Shown here: positions 37,002 through 48,077 of the stretch, piece after piece | Numbering within the stretch: the stretch's first letter is position 1 | Layout: each line of letters opens with the position of its first letter | From: Coprinellus micaceus | Taxonomy: Eukaryota; Basidiomycota; Agaricomycetes; Agaricales; Psathyrellaceae | Direction of reading: 5' to 3' | Assembly (NCBI GenBank): GCA_951394405.1 | Contig: OX596336.1 | Span: forward strand, 3,782,001 to 3,846,000 | Length of the DNA: 64,000 nt | Position numbers and translations under genes: made by a program | The notes under the pieces: generated by a model | Told to the model about the DNA's origin: nothing | The model's database searches: none | What the model saw: the letters and a program-made list of their open reading frames with translations, nothing else

Positions 37002-38185
37002 CTGGCTTTATATATCCTACCTGCACTACAGAAGCTGTTGTATTATGTGATCTGCTTCCTCTACTTGATCTTTGGTGAACGGTGAATTGACTGTTGACGC
37101 CGCCCATAAATCGATTCTCGGGATTCATGGATAAACCGCGCCTGCTTTGGCGGCGGCGCAGGGGGAGGTGGCAAGGACGTCAACCTACCTCCCGGCACGA
37201 GTGTCATTCAATCGTACTTCCAAGTCCCGTCTGGACAGCGTGGGGCACCGCTGCTCGACTTTTAAGGAAAGTCTGACCGTTGGGAGTGTTATCACAATAA
37301 TGGAAATGGGCAGATTAATTAAAAGGGAGCCGCTATACAGTGTTTTGCATAAAAATCTGCAGGTCGTGGAATCAATTTCCGATTGTTTGGCTTGTTTGCG
37401 AGCGCCCAGAAAAGGAACAACAGCCGAGTCCGCGATGCAGCGGCCCAGCAACGAGAGCAGTGAACTTGGGTGGTGCTCCTCGCCTCCAACGTCAGCGTGT
37501 ATGGAGGTCTACATAGACCCGATGGGGTGAATTGCAGAGTCCCTCGCAACAACCTAGGCTCGCCCATGGCCCCTCACCTCTTGTCATATCTTCGACCGAG
37601 GACCGCAGCCGACATCACGACCCATTCTGGCCAGGAACAAACACGCCAAACAAGCCGGAATTGTTTCCATGACCTGCAGTTTTTTATGCAAAGCACTGTA
37701 GTAGTAATAGTGTGCCTAAGATAACGTGTTTGAGGAGAGGATAAGTTAGTTTCCTGCAGCGATATATGTGGATAGTCATGTCTTCGTGGGGCATTTTCCC
37801 GGGCACGGTTGGGATGAAGTTTGCTCAGCGATTCCCGTTGTGTGTCCCCCACGGGTTCTATCAACGGACGGGCGCTTAACTTGACTGAGAGGTCTCTGGA
37901 CTTGGCTGACCCTGATATTGAGGGAAAATCAATATAATACCATCTTCTTTGCACAATCTAGCGTATACCCATTTCTCTACTAAATCTTTCCAATATACTC
38001 ACCGTGAAGTACAGTTCCAATCGGCGGTATGAATGGACTAACGGATCAAAAGCGCGTGACATTCATCTGGACGCGAAACGCGTGATGCACGCGCTGAACC
38101 TGCATCATAATAATTTGCACTCGAACCACCACCTCGACCCTCAATTGGCCTCCTAACGCGGTGAATACCGAGCTCGTTTTACCCA
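37002..38185. other. Spacer between acidic-family copies 1 and 2
   Basis: No supported gene. GGGCGCTTA lies at 37870-37878. Confidence 0.5.
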
Positions 38186-39488
38186 ATGACTCAACCAAAT
38201 GAACTAGAGCGCCTGCGCGCGGTGAGAACGGTGACTACCATCGATACAACGCGGGTCATTGACGGAAAACTGTGCAGGAAGTTGAACGACTGCGACGCGT
38301 TATCAGGATTATGGCCGCGTCCCCTGACGACCTCGAGAAGGAAGAAGAAGAGATGCCAGTAGACGCGCCAGACGCGGCTGGATCCGAGGGTGACTCCGAC
38401 TCTGAAGCCAGTGACGAAGCAATCGCGGCTGCAATGTGGGACGAACACGACCGGGTATACCGATGCACGAAGTGTTGTGGGGAGATCGATGAAGGGGTCT
38501 GCTCGTGGTGCCTGAAGGAACACGTACGTCTGTTACTATTATTTATGTTCTGTCCCTCAAAAGACCTTCCCGGGATTTCCAGATCGTCGACGAGGAAGAC
38601 GAGTACGACAGCCTGCCGACTTCAGACAACCAAGCGTTCTCCGAAGATCGTGTTCTCCCACCACGGGGCACAACTCCTCTCCTCGACGTACCGAAAGAGG
38701 GGATACCTGTTCCCTTTACCATTGTTAATGGGCCGCCGGACCCGAACAATGGCAACCGTCCCAAGGACCGCTCCAACGAATACCTCCAGCTCATCCGGAG
38801 AGGCGCTACTCGTGCGATGTGCGAAGAGTTCTCGCTCGAGTTCACGTCGGAGAAGGGTATTGTGGCTTGGATGAACCAGGACCTTATGGATGAGTTCTCT
38901 GGACCGGCCATGCAACACGGTGACAACTGGAAGATCTATCTGGGGCGCAGGGTCAAGCTAGACGAAGGTGACCTTGATGGAACCCTGTTCATCGAGGCTA
39001 TTTTAGAGGATGGAATACTCTGCCATCCTAAATCATGGGACCCAGTGCCCAGATGGGTAACAGTGAAGGAGCGCGCAGGGATCTGGGCCACGCTACCCAA
39101 CCCCGATCTCGAGAACCCGTTGGAGCTGAACTATGACTGGCATGCTGATGAGCACGGTCGGCACCATTTTTGCTTGGTGGATCCAGTCACTGGCGCTCGG
39201 GGAGAGACACCTGACGACCAAGGGCAAGAGGACTCGGACTCGGACTCGGACGAAGAGCCTAATCCCCAGGCTCTCCAAAACCTTTACAATTCAGACGACT
39301 CCGGAGAAGAAGGGGAGGAGGGGGGCGTGAAGGTTGAGGAGGAGGAAGGCGGTCTGTCACTGTCGGTTCCTGACCCGACAATAGAACTGGGGATTGCGAT
39401 GCAAGACGGAGACGACGAGGACATGGAATGGGAGGAGCAGTCGACCGATCCGTCGTCCTGCGATAGCGACTTCTACGACAGTGAATGA
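38186..39488 (+). CDS. Acidic four-cysteine family protein, copy 2 (intact, 395 aa)
   Basis: Exons 38186-38221, 38278-38523 and 38583-39488 total 1188 nt without conflict. The product begins MTQPNELERLRA and a short helical stretch (QEVERLRRVIRIM), then an acidic linker. The ribbon-like motif is YRCTKCCGEIDEGVCSWCLKE. The central conserved block runs DRVLPPRGTTPLLDVPKEG, RGATRAMCEEFSLEFTSEKG, IVAWMNQDLMDEF and WKIYLGRRVKLDE. The acidic C-terminus includes a DSDSDSDEE repeat and the family ending DMEWEEQSTDPSSCDSDFYD. No signal peptide or enzyme motif was recognised. Four cysteines spaced like a zinc ribbon suggest metal or nucleic-acid binding, but this is inference. Confidence 0.82.
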
Positions 39489-39578
39489 GCTCCACCTCGG
39501 CTTCGACACTTTTTCGGGGGGTTTGAAGGGCGTGTCGATCGTGTCGACGGGTGACCTTACACGCTAACAGCATGTTAA

Positions 39579-40105
39579 TTATGGAGCAGGAGATCGTATA
39601 TAGTCAGAGATGAAGACCCCGTGGTGGTCTTTAGCTCGGTAGACCAAACGGCCAGACCCAGCGCAGAACCCAATCATCCTATCCTCGAAGTTACTGTCCG
39701 ACTCCATGGTTCGCTCTCCCGTCATCGGTCGAAAGAAGGCGAAGTTTTGGCTCGATGCTGGAGGAAGGAAGCCCATAGTCAATTCGTCCCAGCGGTTTCT
39801 TGCACAGAATGCGAGGCTGTCCGAGGCACCAGAGAGCTGGGACGTTCCTGGCTGAAATGAAGGGGCTAGGAGTCATAACCCGTCGACGATCTCGTTGATA
39901 CGGCTGGTCCCTTCCTCGTGGAAGGTAACCGTGGGATGAGGGCCATCCCCAGACTATGAGGCTCTGCCGCTCTGTTGAACTTAATAAGTCTTGAATACTC
40001 CTTTGTCGTCGCCGAGGCCACTGGGTCGCTCCTCGAGGATGGAAAAATGTTCTTTGAGGAGGCCAGATACCTGGTACTGGGTACCCTTCCAAATGACGGG
40101 GTCAA
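39579..40105 (-). pseudogene. 3' fragment of an F-box family gene
   Basis: On the minus strand the segment ends IGFCAGSGRLVYRAKDHHGV then FISDYIRSPAP and TGA-type stop, almost the same ending as the gene at 42051-43742. Upstream in frame it has LSGASDSLAFCARNRWDEL, aligning with LCGATDNIAFCTRSKRDEL. Homology stops at about 40105; no F-box half or central part is present. I read it as a 5'-truncated copy. The intact stretch is about 100 codons. Confidence 0.7.
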
Positions 40106-40197
40106 CGATATCAGAGAAGTGATCCATTGACTTCAGCTCGTTCTGGATGTAGGAGTCATTTGAAGTGGACAGGACGGTTCGCCAATTTTACTCCGAC

Positions 40198-40206
40198 TAA
40201 GCGCCC
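40198..40206 (-). repeat. TAAGCGCCC motif, inverted partner of 41766-41774
   Basis: Reverse complement of GGGCGCTTA. With 41766-41774 it brackets acidic-family copy 3. No target-site duplication was identified. Confidence 0.4.
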
Positions 40207-40332
40207 ACTCCCACAATCACGCGAACTATGAACGGTTGCGTCACGCGAGCGCCAGCATAGCAGACGCGTCGACCATTCATCTTTCTTGTCATTAGCCTGA
40301 TTCATCATTCTTACAACACTTTCCCTCTCGAA

Positions 40333-41682
40333 ATGCCAGAGCAGGAGAAGTAGAGCGTTTGCGTGCGGTGAGTTTTTCCGCTCGAGGATTTTGGCTCCGA
40401 GTCACTCAGATGCTGGTGTCCTGGTAGAGGCTTGCCAAACAAGAGAGGGAGAATGAACGGTTGCGACGTGTTATCAAGCTCATGGCCGGTTCAGAGGGTG
40501 GCGGTAGTGGTGATGAAGAAATGGCTGCGGAGGCTCTCGAATTTGGTGAAGAAGGCGACGAGGAGGGCTCCGTCACAGCCAGCGAACAAGAAGAAATACC
40601 TGTCGCAGTGTGGGATGGCGGGGACTACGTCTATCGTTGTGTTGAGTGCTGGGGTGAAATTGACGACGGGTTTTGCTTTTTGTGTGCACGCGAACACGTA
40701 TGTGCCGTGGCTTCTTGGTTGACAGGGTTCCGCATAATCGAGCCCCTATTTTTAGGTCATACAAAGCGAAAATCAACACTACAATAGTCTCCCGATGTCA
40801 ACAAGCCAAACACTCTCTCAAGATAGGGTTCTCGCCGCTCGAGCCACTACTCCATTGCTGGACCTGCCAGAGTCTGGCATCGTCGTTCCATTGCTCTACA
40901 AAGGCGACGGTAATTGCGACCTAGGACGTGCCTCCATCGATCGCATAGCTGAGTATATCGAACTCCGGCGGAGAGGAGCTACTCGAGCAATGTGCGAAGA
41001 GTTCTCTCTTGAATTCAGCCAAGGAGAGGGCATCGTAGCATGGGTAAACCAGGATATCATGGACGAGTTCGGTGGCTCGGTGATGCAGGAGGGGGACCAG
41101 TGGAAGATTTACCTTGGTCGCCGGATCCAGCTTAACGAAGAGGATACCGACGGCACATTCTTTGTTGAAGATATTCTGGAGGATGGCATGCTTTTCGTTC
41201 CTAAACGCCACACACCGAGGTGGGTCACCATCAAGGTCAGCAATACCATCTGGGCAACCAAGCCAAATCCTGCGCTCGGGGGTCTGCTAGAATTTGAAGG
41301 GACAGATGACGAAGACGGCGACTGCGAAGAGGAAGGCGAGGGACACAGTTACTACAGGGCCGTAGACGAAGATAAGCCCAAAGCCGTTTGCAACGATTAC
41401 GACTCGGAGGCGGATGATGGGGAACCTGAATTGACGCTTGGAGAGGAAGAGGAGGGTGATGGGGAGCCTGAATTGGGGCTTGAAGAGGAAGAGGAGTGCG
41501 ACGGGGAGCCTGAATCGACGCTTGAAGAGGAAGGGGAGGACGCCGCGCAACTAACTGATACCCACCCCACAGAAGTTATGGGTCTCTCGATAGCGGACGC
41601 CGACTCGGAAGACAGCGAAATGGACTGGGAGGAGGAATCCACCGATTCGTCTTCCTGCGAGAGCGAAGTATGTTCTGACTGA
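40333..41682 (+). CDS. Acidic four-cysteine family, copy 3, exon 1 frame broken
   Basis: Exon 1 (40333-40367) is 35 nt instead of 36; read from its ATG it hits TAG at 40351, while the expected EVERLRA is one frame off. Exon 2 (40428-40697) and exon 3 (40756-41682) are fully open. Exon 2 carries a variant ribbon motif (YRCVECWGEIDDGFCFLCARE). Exon 3 has DRVLAARATTPLLDLPESG, IVAWVNQDIMDEF and WKIYLGRRIQLNE. The acidic C-terminus includes three 42-nt tandem repeats and ends EMDWEEESTDSSSCESEV. Translation might still start at an internal Met in exon 2 (KLMAG), which would spare the ribbon motif. Otherwise it is a fresh pseudogene or an assembly error. Confidence 0.65.
41416..41541 (+). repeat. 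Three 42-nt in-frame tandem repeats
   Basis: Units at 41416-41457, 41458-41499 and 41500-41541 encode DGEPELTLGEEEEG and two variants. Found only in copy 3 of the acidic family. Confidence 0.85.
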
Positions 41683-42050
41683 TATCATGACCTCCAGACT
41701 GTCCCTACTTATAGGTATTTTACAATGGGCCTAATAAGCGCTGCAATCTAGCCACCAGTCTACGCGGGCGCTTACACGAAAGCGTGACGTAACGGAAGTC
41801 ATGCATCCACCGCTTGAATATTTGCGTTTTCAATTTGGGAGGCGGATATAATTGCCAGTGAGGGTATAAGTCGTACTGGTCGTTAGCCCTATCGTACGTA
41901 TGCACTCACCGTAAGAGGTTATTCGTGGTGGTAGTTGGTCCTCGATTTGAACCCGCGACTGTGAGAAACCGGGAATCTAGTTTGTTGCCGAATTGCCATG
42001 TCACTTTGCAGAGTTGCTTTCCTACGCCCATCGTCCTCGGATTCCCTGCA
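41683..42050. other. Spacer between acidic copy 3 and the F-box gene
   Basis: No gene. Contains CTACGCGGGCGCTTA at 41760-41774, identical to 10891-10905. Confidence 0.5.
41760..41774 (+). repeat. 15-bp repeat shared with 10891-10905
   Basis: CTACGCGGGCGCTTA occurs identically at both sites, 31 kb apart, in non-coding DNA. Confidence 0.8.
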
Positions 42051-43742
42051 ATGCAGGGTGTTGGCACTGCCTACGTGGCCTCTCACCCTCCTTGCTTTCG
42101 CCTTCCAACGGACGTGTGGCTCCACATTTTCGAGCGTCTCGTCCCAATCGGCATCTTGATGCTTGCCAGGGTACGTTTTTGTTACATTCCAGCCACTCTG
42201 TGACCCGGAAGTTTGGTACTCAACGGTCCTTCTTTCATGTGTAGACATGCAGACATTTTTACTCGCTCGCCCATTCCCGGACCCTCTGGGTCAAAATTCT
42301 CCATCTGACCTGCGAGCGCTACGGACTCTTCAAGCCAACCTTCCCCATGGACAAAATGACGCTTCTCGAATTACAACACGCTGCCTCTACCCCATCTCGC
42401 TTTCTTCGGTTTATGACCCATTCCGACGAAATGGCTCTCCCAGTCTTACCATTTCAAACCCGAGTTCACCCATTCCGCGCGTACGCGGATTCTGACTGCA
42501 GCCCCCATAACGTCAGCTGGTTCTACCTCGTACCTGGTGGACGTTTCTTGGTCACCTACGGCTTTCAAGAAATAAATCTGTGGGATTTGGGATACAACTC
42601 GAGACAATATCTAGAGCCCCTCCCCCTCTCCGTCGACGATGTAACGGGCCATTTACTAGCTGTGGCACCAACGCGGGACGGTAGGGAGCTTTTGGTGCTC
42701 ACTGAAAGCGGGTACGTCAATGTTTATTCCCCCTCATGCCAAGCTTACACTTCTATGCCCTTATAAAAGGAACGACCTTGAGGTCTATCAGATCGACCCC
42801 ACTTCCCATCGTCCTGAGTTTCGCTTGGTCAGAAGGTCGCAACTGAACCTACCAGAAGTTGACTACCATTCTGGGGAACTGGGATACAGACCTACAATCG
42901 GTCATGCTCGCCTAACGAACAAGATGGCCCTCATCTGGCGATCCCCATATTTTATCTGTTGGAATTGGGCCGAAAATGTTGGATGTAAATGGAGGTCCAC
43001 GGTCGAGCTGGGGTACCAACCAAAGGTTCGTTCAGCGCTCTTCAACCCTGACGCGCCTCGCTAATTCAGTCGGTAACCTACGTAATAGATGCATATGTCG
43101 GATAGCTCCATCATCGTTTGCGATATCGATGAGTGGCGGGTATGGGACGTGCCGACAAGCAAACTTTCGCCCCAGTTTCCTGTTATTCAAAACGGCCTGA
43201 GGTTGGTCGAGGATTTTCCTGACTTGGAAGGCGGCGCCGTTTGGATGGCCACCCAATATTGGCCAACCAGCTCCAACGAAGAACGCATCTGCATTATCAC
43301 AGAAGAATTTGGCTCTAGCAGCCAAACCTTCAGGACGTATTTGATACAGGATCATCAAGGCGTTGCAGCAGGATCCGGGGATACTCTCCTTTCGGCGGCT
43401 ACTATCCATGAGCAAAGGGCCTACGAAGTCAGTGAAGAGGTAGACATTGACGAGTGGGATCTCGAGTTTAAATGGGGAAAGTCTCATCTGTGTGGCGCTA
43501 CAGATAATATCGCGTTTTGCACGAGATCCAAACGGGACGAGCTGGTTGTGGGGCTGCTTTGGCCCCCAGGATGCAGGGATACCGCGGTCTTTCGGCGGAT
43601 GACTGGTTCTCATGTGACGACGCGTGAAAGCGACTTCGTGGAAGAGATGGTTGGGTTCTGCTCTGCTTCCGGCCGCTTGGTCTACATGGCCAAAGATAAC
43701 CATGGGGTTTTTATATCAGATTATCTTCGACCCCCAGCTTAG
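42051..43742 (+). CDS. F-box protein, complete paralogue (498 aa)
   Basis: Exons 42051-42170, 42245-42711, 42770-43025 and 43089-43742 join in frame to 498 residues. The F-box lies across the first junction: FRLPTDVWLHIFERLVPIGI, then TCRHFYSLAHSRTLWVKIL. The body has repeated beta-strand blocks such as YLVPGGRFLVTYGFQEINLW and TNKMALIWRSPYFICWNWAE, suggesting a propeller-like fold. It ends FCSASGRLVYMAKDNHGVF. It is clearly homologous to 11285-12996 with a conserved first intron position. F-box proteins recruit substrates to SCF ubiquitin ligases; the target here is unknown. Truncated relatives lie on both sides (39579-40105 and about 44425-44959). Confidence 0.83.
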
Positions 43743-44424
43743 GATACAGTTCTGGACGTCCCCATATCTGATACTTCGTTTCCCACTTTCTGAAACCCGA
43801 AACCCGCAAAGTTTCGGCCAAGATTCGACAACCCCGAAGCCAGAGCCCACTTCGAAGTTCGAACAGCGACAGGTGATTCATCCAACGCGTGTGAGTAGGC
43901 ATCAACATCAACATCACTGCCATGGGCGCTTAATATTCCGGTGGACTCGGAAACTGTAGCTCTGACCCGCATCCCCACTTGCACTATCTCAATCGTCGAG
44001 CTTCCACCCAAGCCGCCTGTTGCCGATACCACACTCGGCCGTAACGGTAGGGCACGGGTTTCGGTCGGACCTTTGGACCCTCTATCACACTTTTCAGCGG
44101 AGATGGCGATAGTGCTCGACCTGCGGTATGTGGATCCTCTAGGTGCGATTGGCCGTAAATGGGCACGTCCATTTCCCACGGGCATTCCATTCTCTTCCCC
44201 CCACCATGACCCGTATCCCACATCAGGTGCCTCCATGTGATCACCAGCGCGAGACAGCGCTAGGCCAGAGCTCTGGACGGAACCCGCGAGTGCGATGGAC
44301 TGTTCATTGGGGTCTCGTCCCCGATGGATGCCCACCAAGTGAGCGCATCCTGGTATCCCTCCTTCGCTCTCTATTTGCTGCATCAAGACGTGTGGCAATG
44401 TATCAAGTCAAGTCTTACCTTCCG
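43743..44424. other. Gap between the F-box gene and the F-box fragment
   Basis: GGGCGCTTA lies at 43924-43932. An open frame at about 43927-44238 (plus) is not recognisable and not supported further. Confidence 0.45.
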
Positions 44425-44959
44425 AGATCCGCTTGCATCCTCTCCGTCGCGATACGCGGTCTAACCTCGGGCTCCATCACGTCAACAAGCTCATACTAGT
44501 TCCTGATGGGCGCCTTTTATTCACCAACGGAGTTGAAGGTGAGGTAATCCTACGAGCCCATGCATATCATTCAATTCAATACCTCCAACCGTGCACCCTC
44601 CCGGAGAAATGGTTCGGCGAATTGGGAGTGGCTGCGCCAACCACTGACGCAATAAAAAATGTTGGTTGGCGAGACAAGGTCAGAACGCCTCCTGCTTGCT
44701 CGGAATTAGGACTGAGGGTTTCATTGTACACCAGGAACGATCTCTCAATTCACCGGATAGACCCAACAGCACCTCTGTTAGCCTCGTGTTCGACCTTCCA
44801 GAAATGGACTACCCGCCGACAGGGATTGGCTCTGAGGACCCCGACGGAACCATCCGCCATAAAGCATCGGCACATGGCTACGCCTTCCCCATACCGTTTC
44901 GCGTCCCTCTTCCAGTGAGCCACGACCCACGAGCCGATTTAAGGCCCCCCGAGTGGTAG
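44425..44959 (+). pseudogene. Internal fragment of an F-box family gene
   Basis: LHHVNKLILVPDGRLLFTNG aligns with NHVDRFVLVPGGRFLLVSTK of the gene at 11285-12996. Further on, after a frame change, LVFDLPEMDYPPTG aligns with the LNLPEVDYHSGE segment of the 42 kb gene. Both the F-box start and the C-terminal GRLVY end are missing and the frame is broken, so this is a decayed, twice-truncated copy. Confidence 0.6.
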
Positions 44960-46305
44960 CGAAGTTTCTTGATGTCCTGGCTCAATAGTTGCGAGCGCCT
45001 TCCTTGCCGCCGGGTTCTGAGAGATGGGCCGTTATCAGTGTGGATCTTTGCATAGTCACCCTGCAGGCATACGAGACTTTTACCCCCTAGCGCGAGCGCT
45101 TACAGACCCGCCTGGGCGCTTGTCTGCTCTGGATGCTTCGCTTTCTCACAGGTTGTAGCTGCAAGCTGGGCGCAGTGGGCGTTACCCGGCCCAAATTAGA
45201 GCTCCGAGCCAGTACAGTGCTCCTCAGTGGTCTCCCACCTCCTACTCACCACATTGTCACGGACTTACGTCGGATACGATGAGACCAAGGCTTTTTAGCC
45301 TCTCCGAGAACCGTCTATGGAATTCGTTCTGCAACTTCCGCGGAATCGGTTCCTGCGCCGGCGTCGTGGCCAGTCTTCCCGACATATTTTTCTCAGCTTT
45401 TCTTGATCTCCTTGTCTCGCTTGGGGCATAGACCATCTCACCTAGTCCTTTCGCGAGAAGACCCCGAATTGCCTATGGGCGGTGCGGGTCATGTACATCG
45501 ATCTTTCAGATGGCCTCCCCATGTGCTTCAACTCGAGTACGCCGACACCTCGTCCCAACCTCGCCTGACCGCTTCCTCCGTGTCGTTCGTAACTCGGAAG
45601 ATTCCTCGAATGGGATCCACCCATGCCGTACCCGGGAGCATTCTTGGACTTCCACGAGTCCAGCCCTGTTGACAGTTTGAGGTATTTCGCCGAGAAACTT
45701 ACTCTTACTACAACCCATTGTGGACACTCACTGCCATCCAACGGGTATCAGTTTATCTCAGGGACTTGCTGGGTTACAACTTGAAATACACACGCGAGGC
45801 CCCCATAGCAATGTATGAGGGCGATGAGACTTTGAGGCGTTGGTTGGACAGGCAACTTCGATTCTGAACTACTCGTTTTAGCGTTGAGTGGGTGGAGGGT
45901 GAGAGAAACTGTCTCCCTTCGCTACATATGCCAATCTGATGCATTCGCAGCGACGAAAAGCAACTTTCCATCGACATCCGCTCTGATGATTGCGGGGTAA
46001 GAGCTGCCGTGGACTTGCTGCTTCGGGGATTGTGCGGGGTGGTGCGAATTTGGGGCCAGTGCCGGCTATTCCAAAACTGGATGTATCTCCGACCGTTCAA
46101 TTCAACACAAACGAGTACTCTCCAAGCACACGGCGTACCTCTGGAGAAACCCACGCGAACCAGACCATCATCTGCCCACTTCTCCGATTCGATTGATGAA
46201 TCGTGTCGTTTCGCATCCTCATAAATACCTTGACATGGCTTCTTCGGACCCTCATCCCATTTTCCCTCCCTTTCCCAAGTCCTTCACCGCACTCAGGAAA
46301 CGACA
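44960..46305. other. Intergenic DNA before the sugar transporter
   Basis: No supported gene. Two motif variants sit close together: AGCGCTTA at about 45095 and GGGCGCTTG at 45114-45122. Confidence 0.5.
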
Positions 46306-48077
46306 ATGGGCGCTGGCGTAGTAGCGAACAGTGGTTCCGTTTCGGGCTACGCCCACCTCATCGACCCCAACAGGAAGTGGTACAACAACAAGAGGTGAGC
46401 ACCACCCACACTCGTTTCCTCGCCTATATTCACCCACGTCCCATAGGCTCATCGCGCTTAATGCATGGATTCTCTTGTTGCTCATCACTTCCTCCACCAA
46501 CGGCTACGACGGCAGCATGATGAATGGTCTGCAGTCCGTCGACGAGTGGAAAATCTACTTCAACAACCCCGCTGGTGGAAAGTTGGGTCTCCTCAACGCC
46601 ATTCAGAACATTGGTTCTTTGGCCGCCTATCCCTTCGCACCCTACATCTCCGACGGCCTTGGGCGAAGGACCTCCATCTTCCTCGGTGCTACCATCATGT
46701 GTATCGCGACGGCCATCCAGACTGCCTCTCAGTCTGTTGGCATGTTCATTGGTGCTCGCTTCTTGATCGGTTTCGGTCTTACATTCGCAGGTAACGTGGC
46801 TATCGTCTAACCGCCGCAATGCAGCTAATATGTCTTCTTTAGCGAGCGCTGCTCCCCTCCTGGTTACTGAGCTTGCCTACCCAACTGCCCGTGCCCCTCT
46901 CACCTCCACCTACAACTCCCTCTGGTACTCCGGTGCCATCGTTGCTGCCTGGACGACTTTCGGTACCTTCCGCATCAAGAACACTTGGTCATGGCGTATC
47001 CCCTCCGCTATTCAAGGTCTTCCCTCCGTCATCCAGGTCGCTCTCATCTGGTTCTGCCCCGAGTCCCCTCGTTGGTTGGTCAGCAAGGGTCGCAACGAGC
47101 AAGCCCTGAGCATCTTGGCCCACTACCATGCCGACGGCAACCGCGAAGACCCTCTTGTCAAGTACGAGTACGAGGAAATCGTAGCTGCGATTGACCTCGA
47201 CCGCGAAGTCGCTGCCAAGATCGGCTGGAAGACCCTCTTCTCTACCCGCGGAAACCTCAAGCGTGTCCGAATCATCCTCGCCATCGCCTTCTTCTCGCAA
47301 TGGTCCGGAAACGGTCTCGTCTCTTACTACCTCAACCGTGTCTTCAACACCGTCGGCATCACGAGCGAACTTCACCAACTCCTCATCAACGGTATCCTCC
47401 AGATCTGGAACTTGGCATGGGCCCTCGCTGCCTCCTCCATGGTTGACAAGATTGGTCGTCGCGTCCTGTTCATTACCTCCACGATTGGCATGATCATTTT
47501 CTTCATCATGCAGACCGTCTGCAGTGCCGTCTACGCCCAGCAAGGCAACAAGGGTGCTGGTTACGCTGTCATCGCCGCCATCTTCTTGTTCTACGCATCC
47601 TACGAGTGAGTGAGGCTTCTTGGCGATTCTTGACTTTGTATATTTAATGCTGCCCTCTAGCTTGGCCTACACCCCTCTCATTGTCACCTACACCGTCGAG
47701 ATCTTGCCCTATCAGCTCCGTGCCAAGGGTTTCGTCCTCTTCAACTTCGCCATCTCCCTTTCCCTCATCTTCAACCAATACGTCAACCCCATCGCTCTCG
47801 ATGCCATTGGCTGGAAGTACTACATCGTCTACGTCTGCTGGCTTACTTTCGAGCTCGTCTTCGTCTACTTCTGTGAGTATTCTCTACTTCCTGGATCCAA
47901 AGCAATTCTAATATGCCCCCAGTCGTCATTGAGACCAAGAACCGGACGCTCGAGGAAACCGCTGCCCTCTTCGATGGTGAGGAGGTTGCCGCTCAGCTCG
48001 CGGGAGCCGCTACCGTTGCTGTCGACGAGAAGGACGGTGGATCATCCTCTCACGACGAAAAGATCTCCAAGGCCTAA
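46306..48077 (+). CDS. MFS sugar transporter (520 aa)
   Basis: Exons 46306-46394, 46447-46790, 46843-47605, 47661-47872 and 47923-48077 total 1563 nt. The predicted plasma-membrane protein has about twelve hydrophobic segments. Sugar-porter signatures are clear: GYDGSMMNGLQS in helix 1, DGLGRRTSIFLGA in the loop after helix 2, PESPRWLVSKGRNEQA before the central loop, DKIGRRVLF in the second half, and the exit motif ETKNRTLEE. The pattern (DEW motif after helix 1, short N-terminus) is close to fungal lactose permease/hexose transporter relatives. The substrate cannot be told from sequence alone. The C-terminal tail is hydrophilic and Ser/Asp-rich. Confidence 0.92.

Noticed and set aside
36592..37050. 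152-codon Arg-rich frame
   Set aside because: Shadow of the acidic tail of acidic-family copy 1 in another frame.
41930..42000. Minus-strand GGTTCAAATC resembling a tRNA B box
   Set aside because: The putative 5' acceptor does not pair with the 3' end and there is no usable anticodon arm.
43927..44238. Open frame directly after a GGGCGCTTA motif
   Set aside because: No homology to the neighbouring F-box copies, no domain and no exon context; not enough to call a gene.
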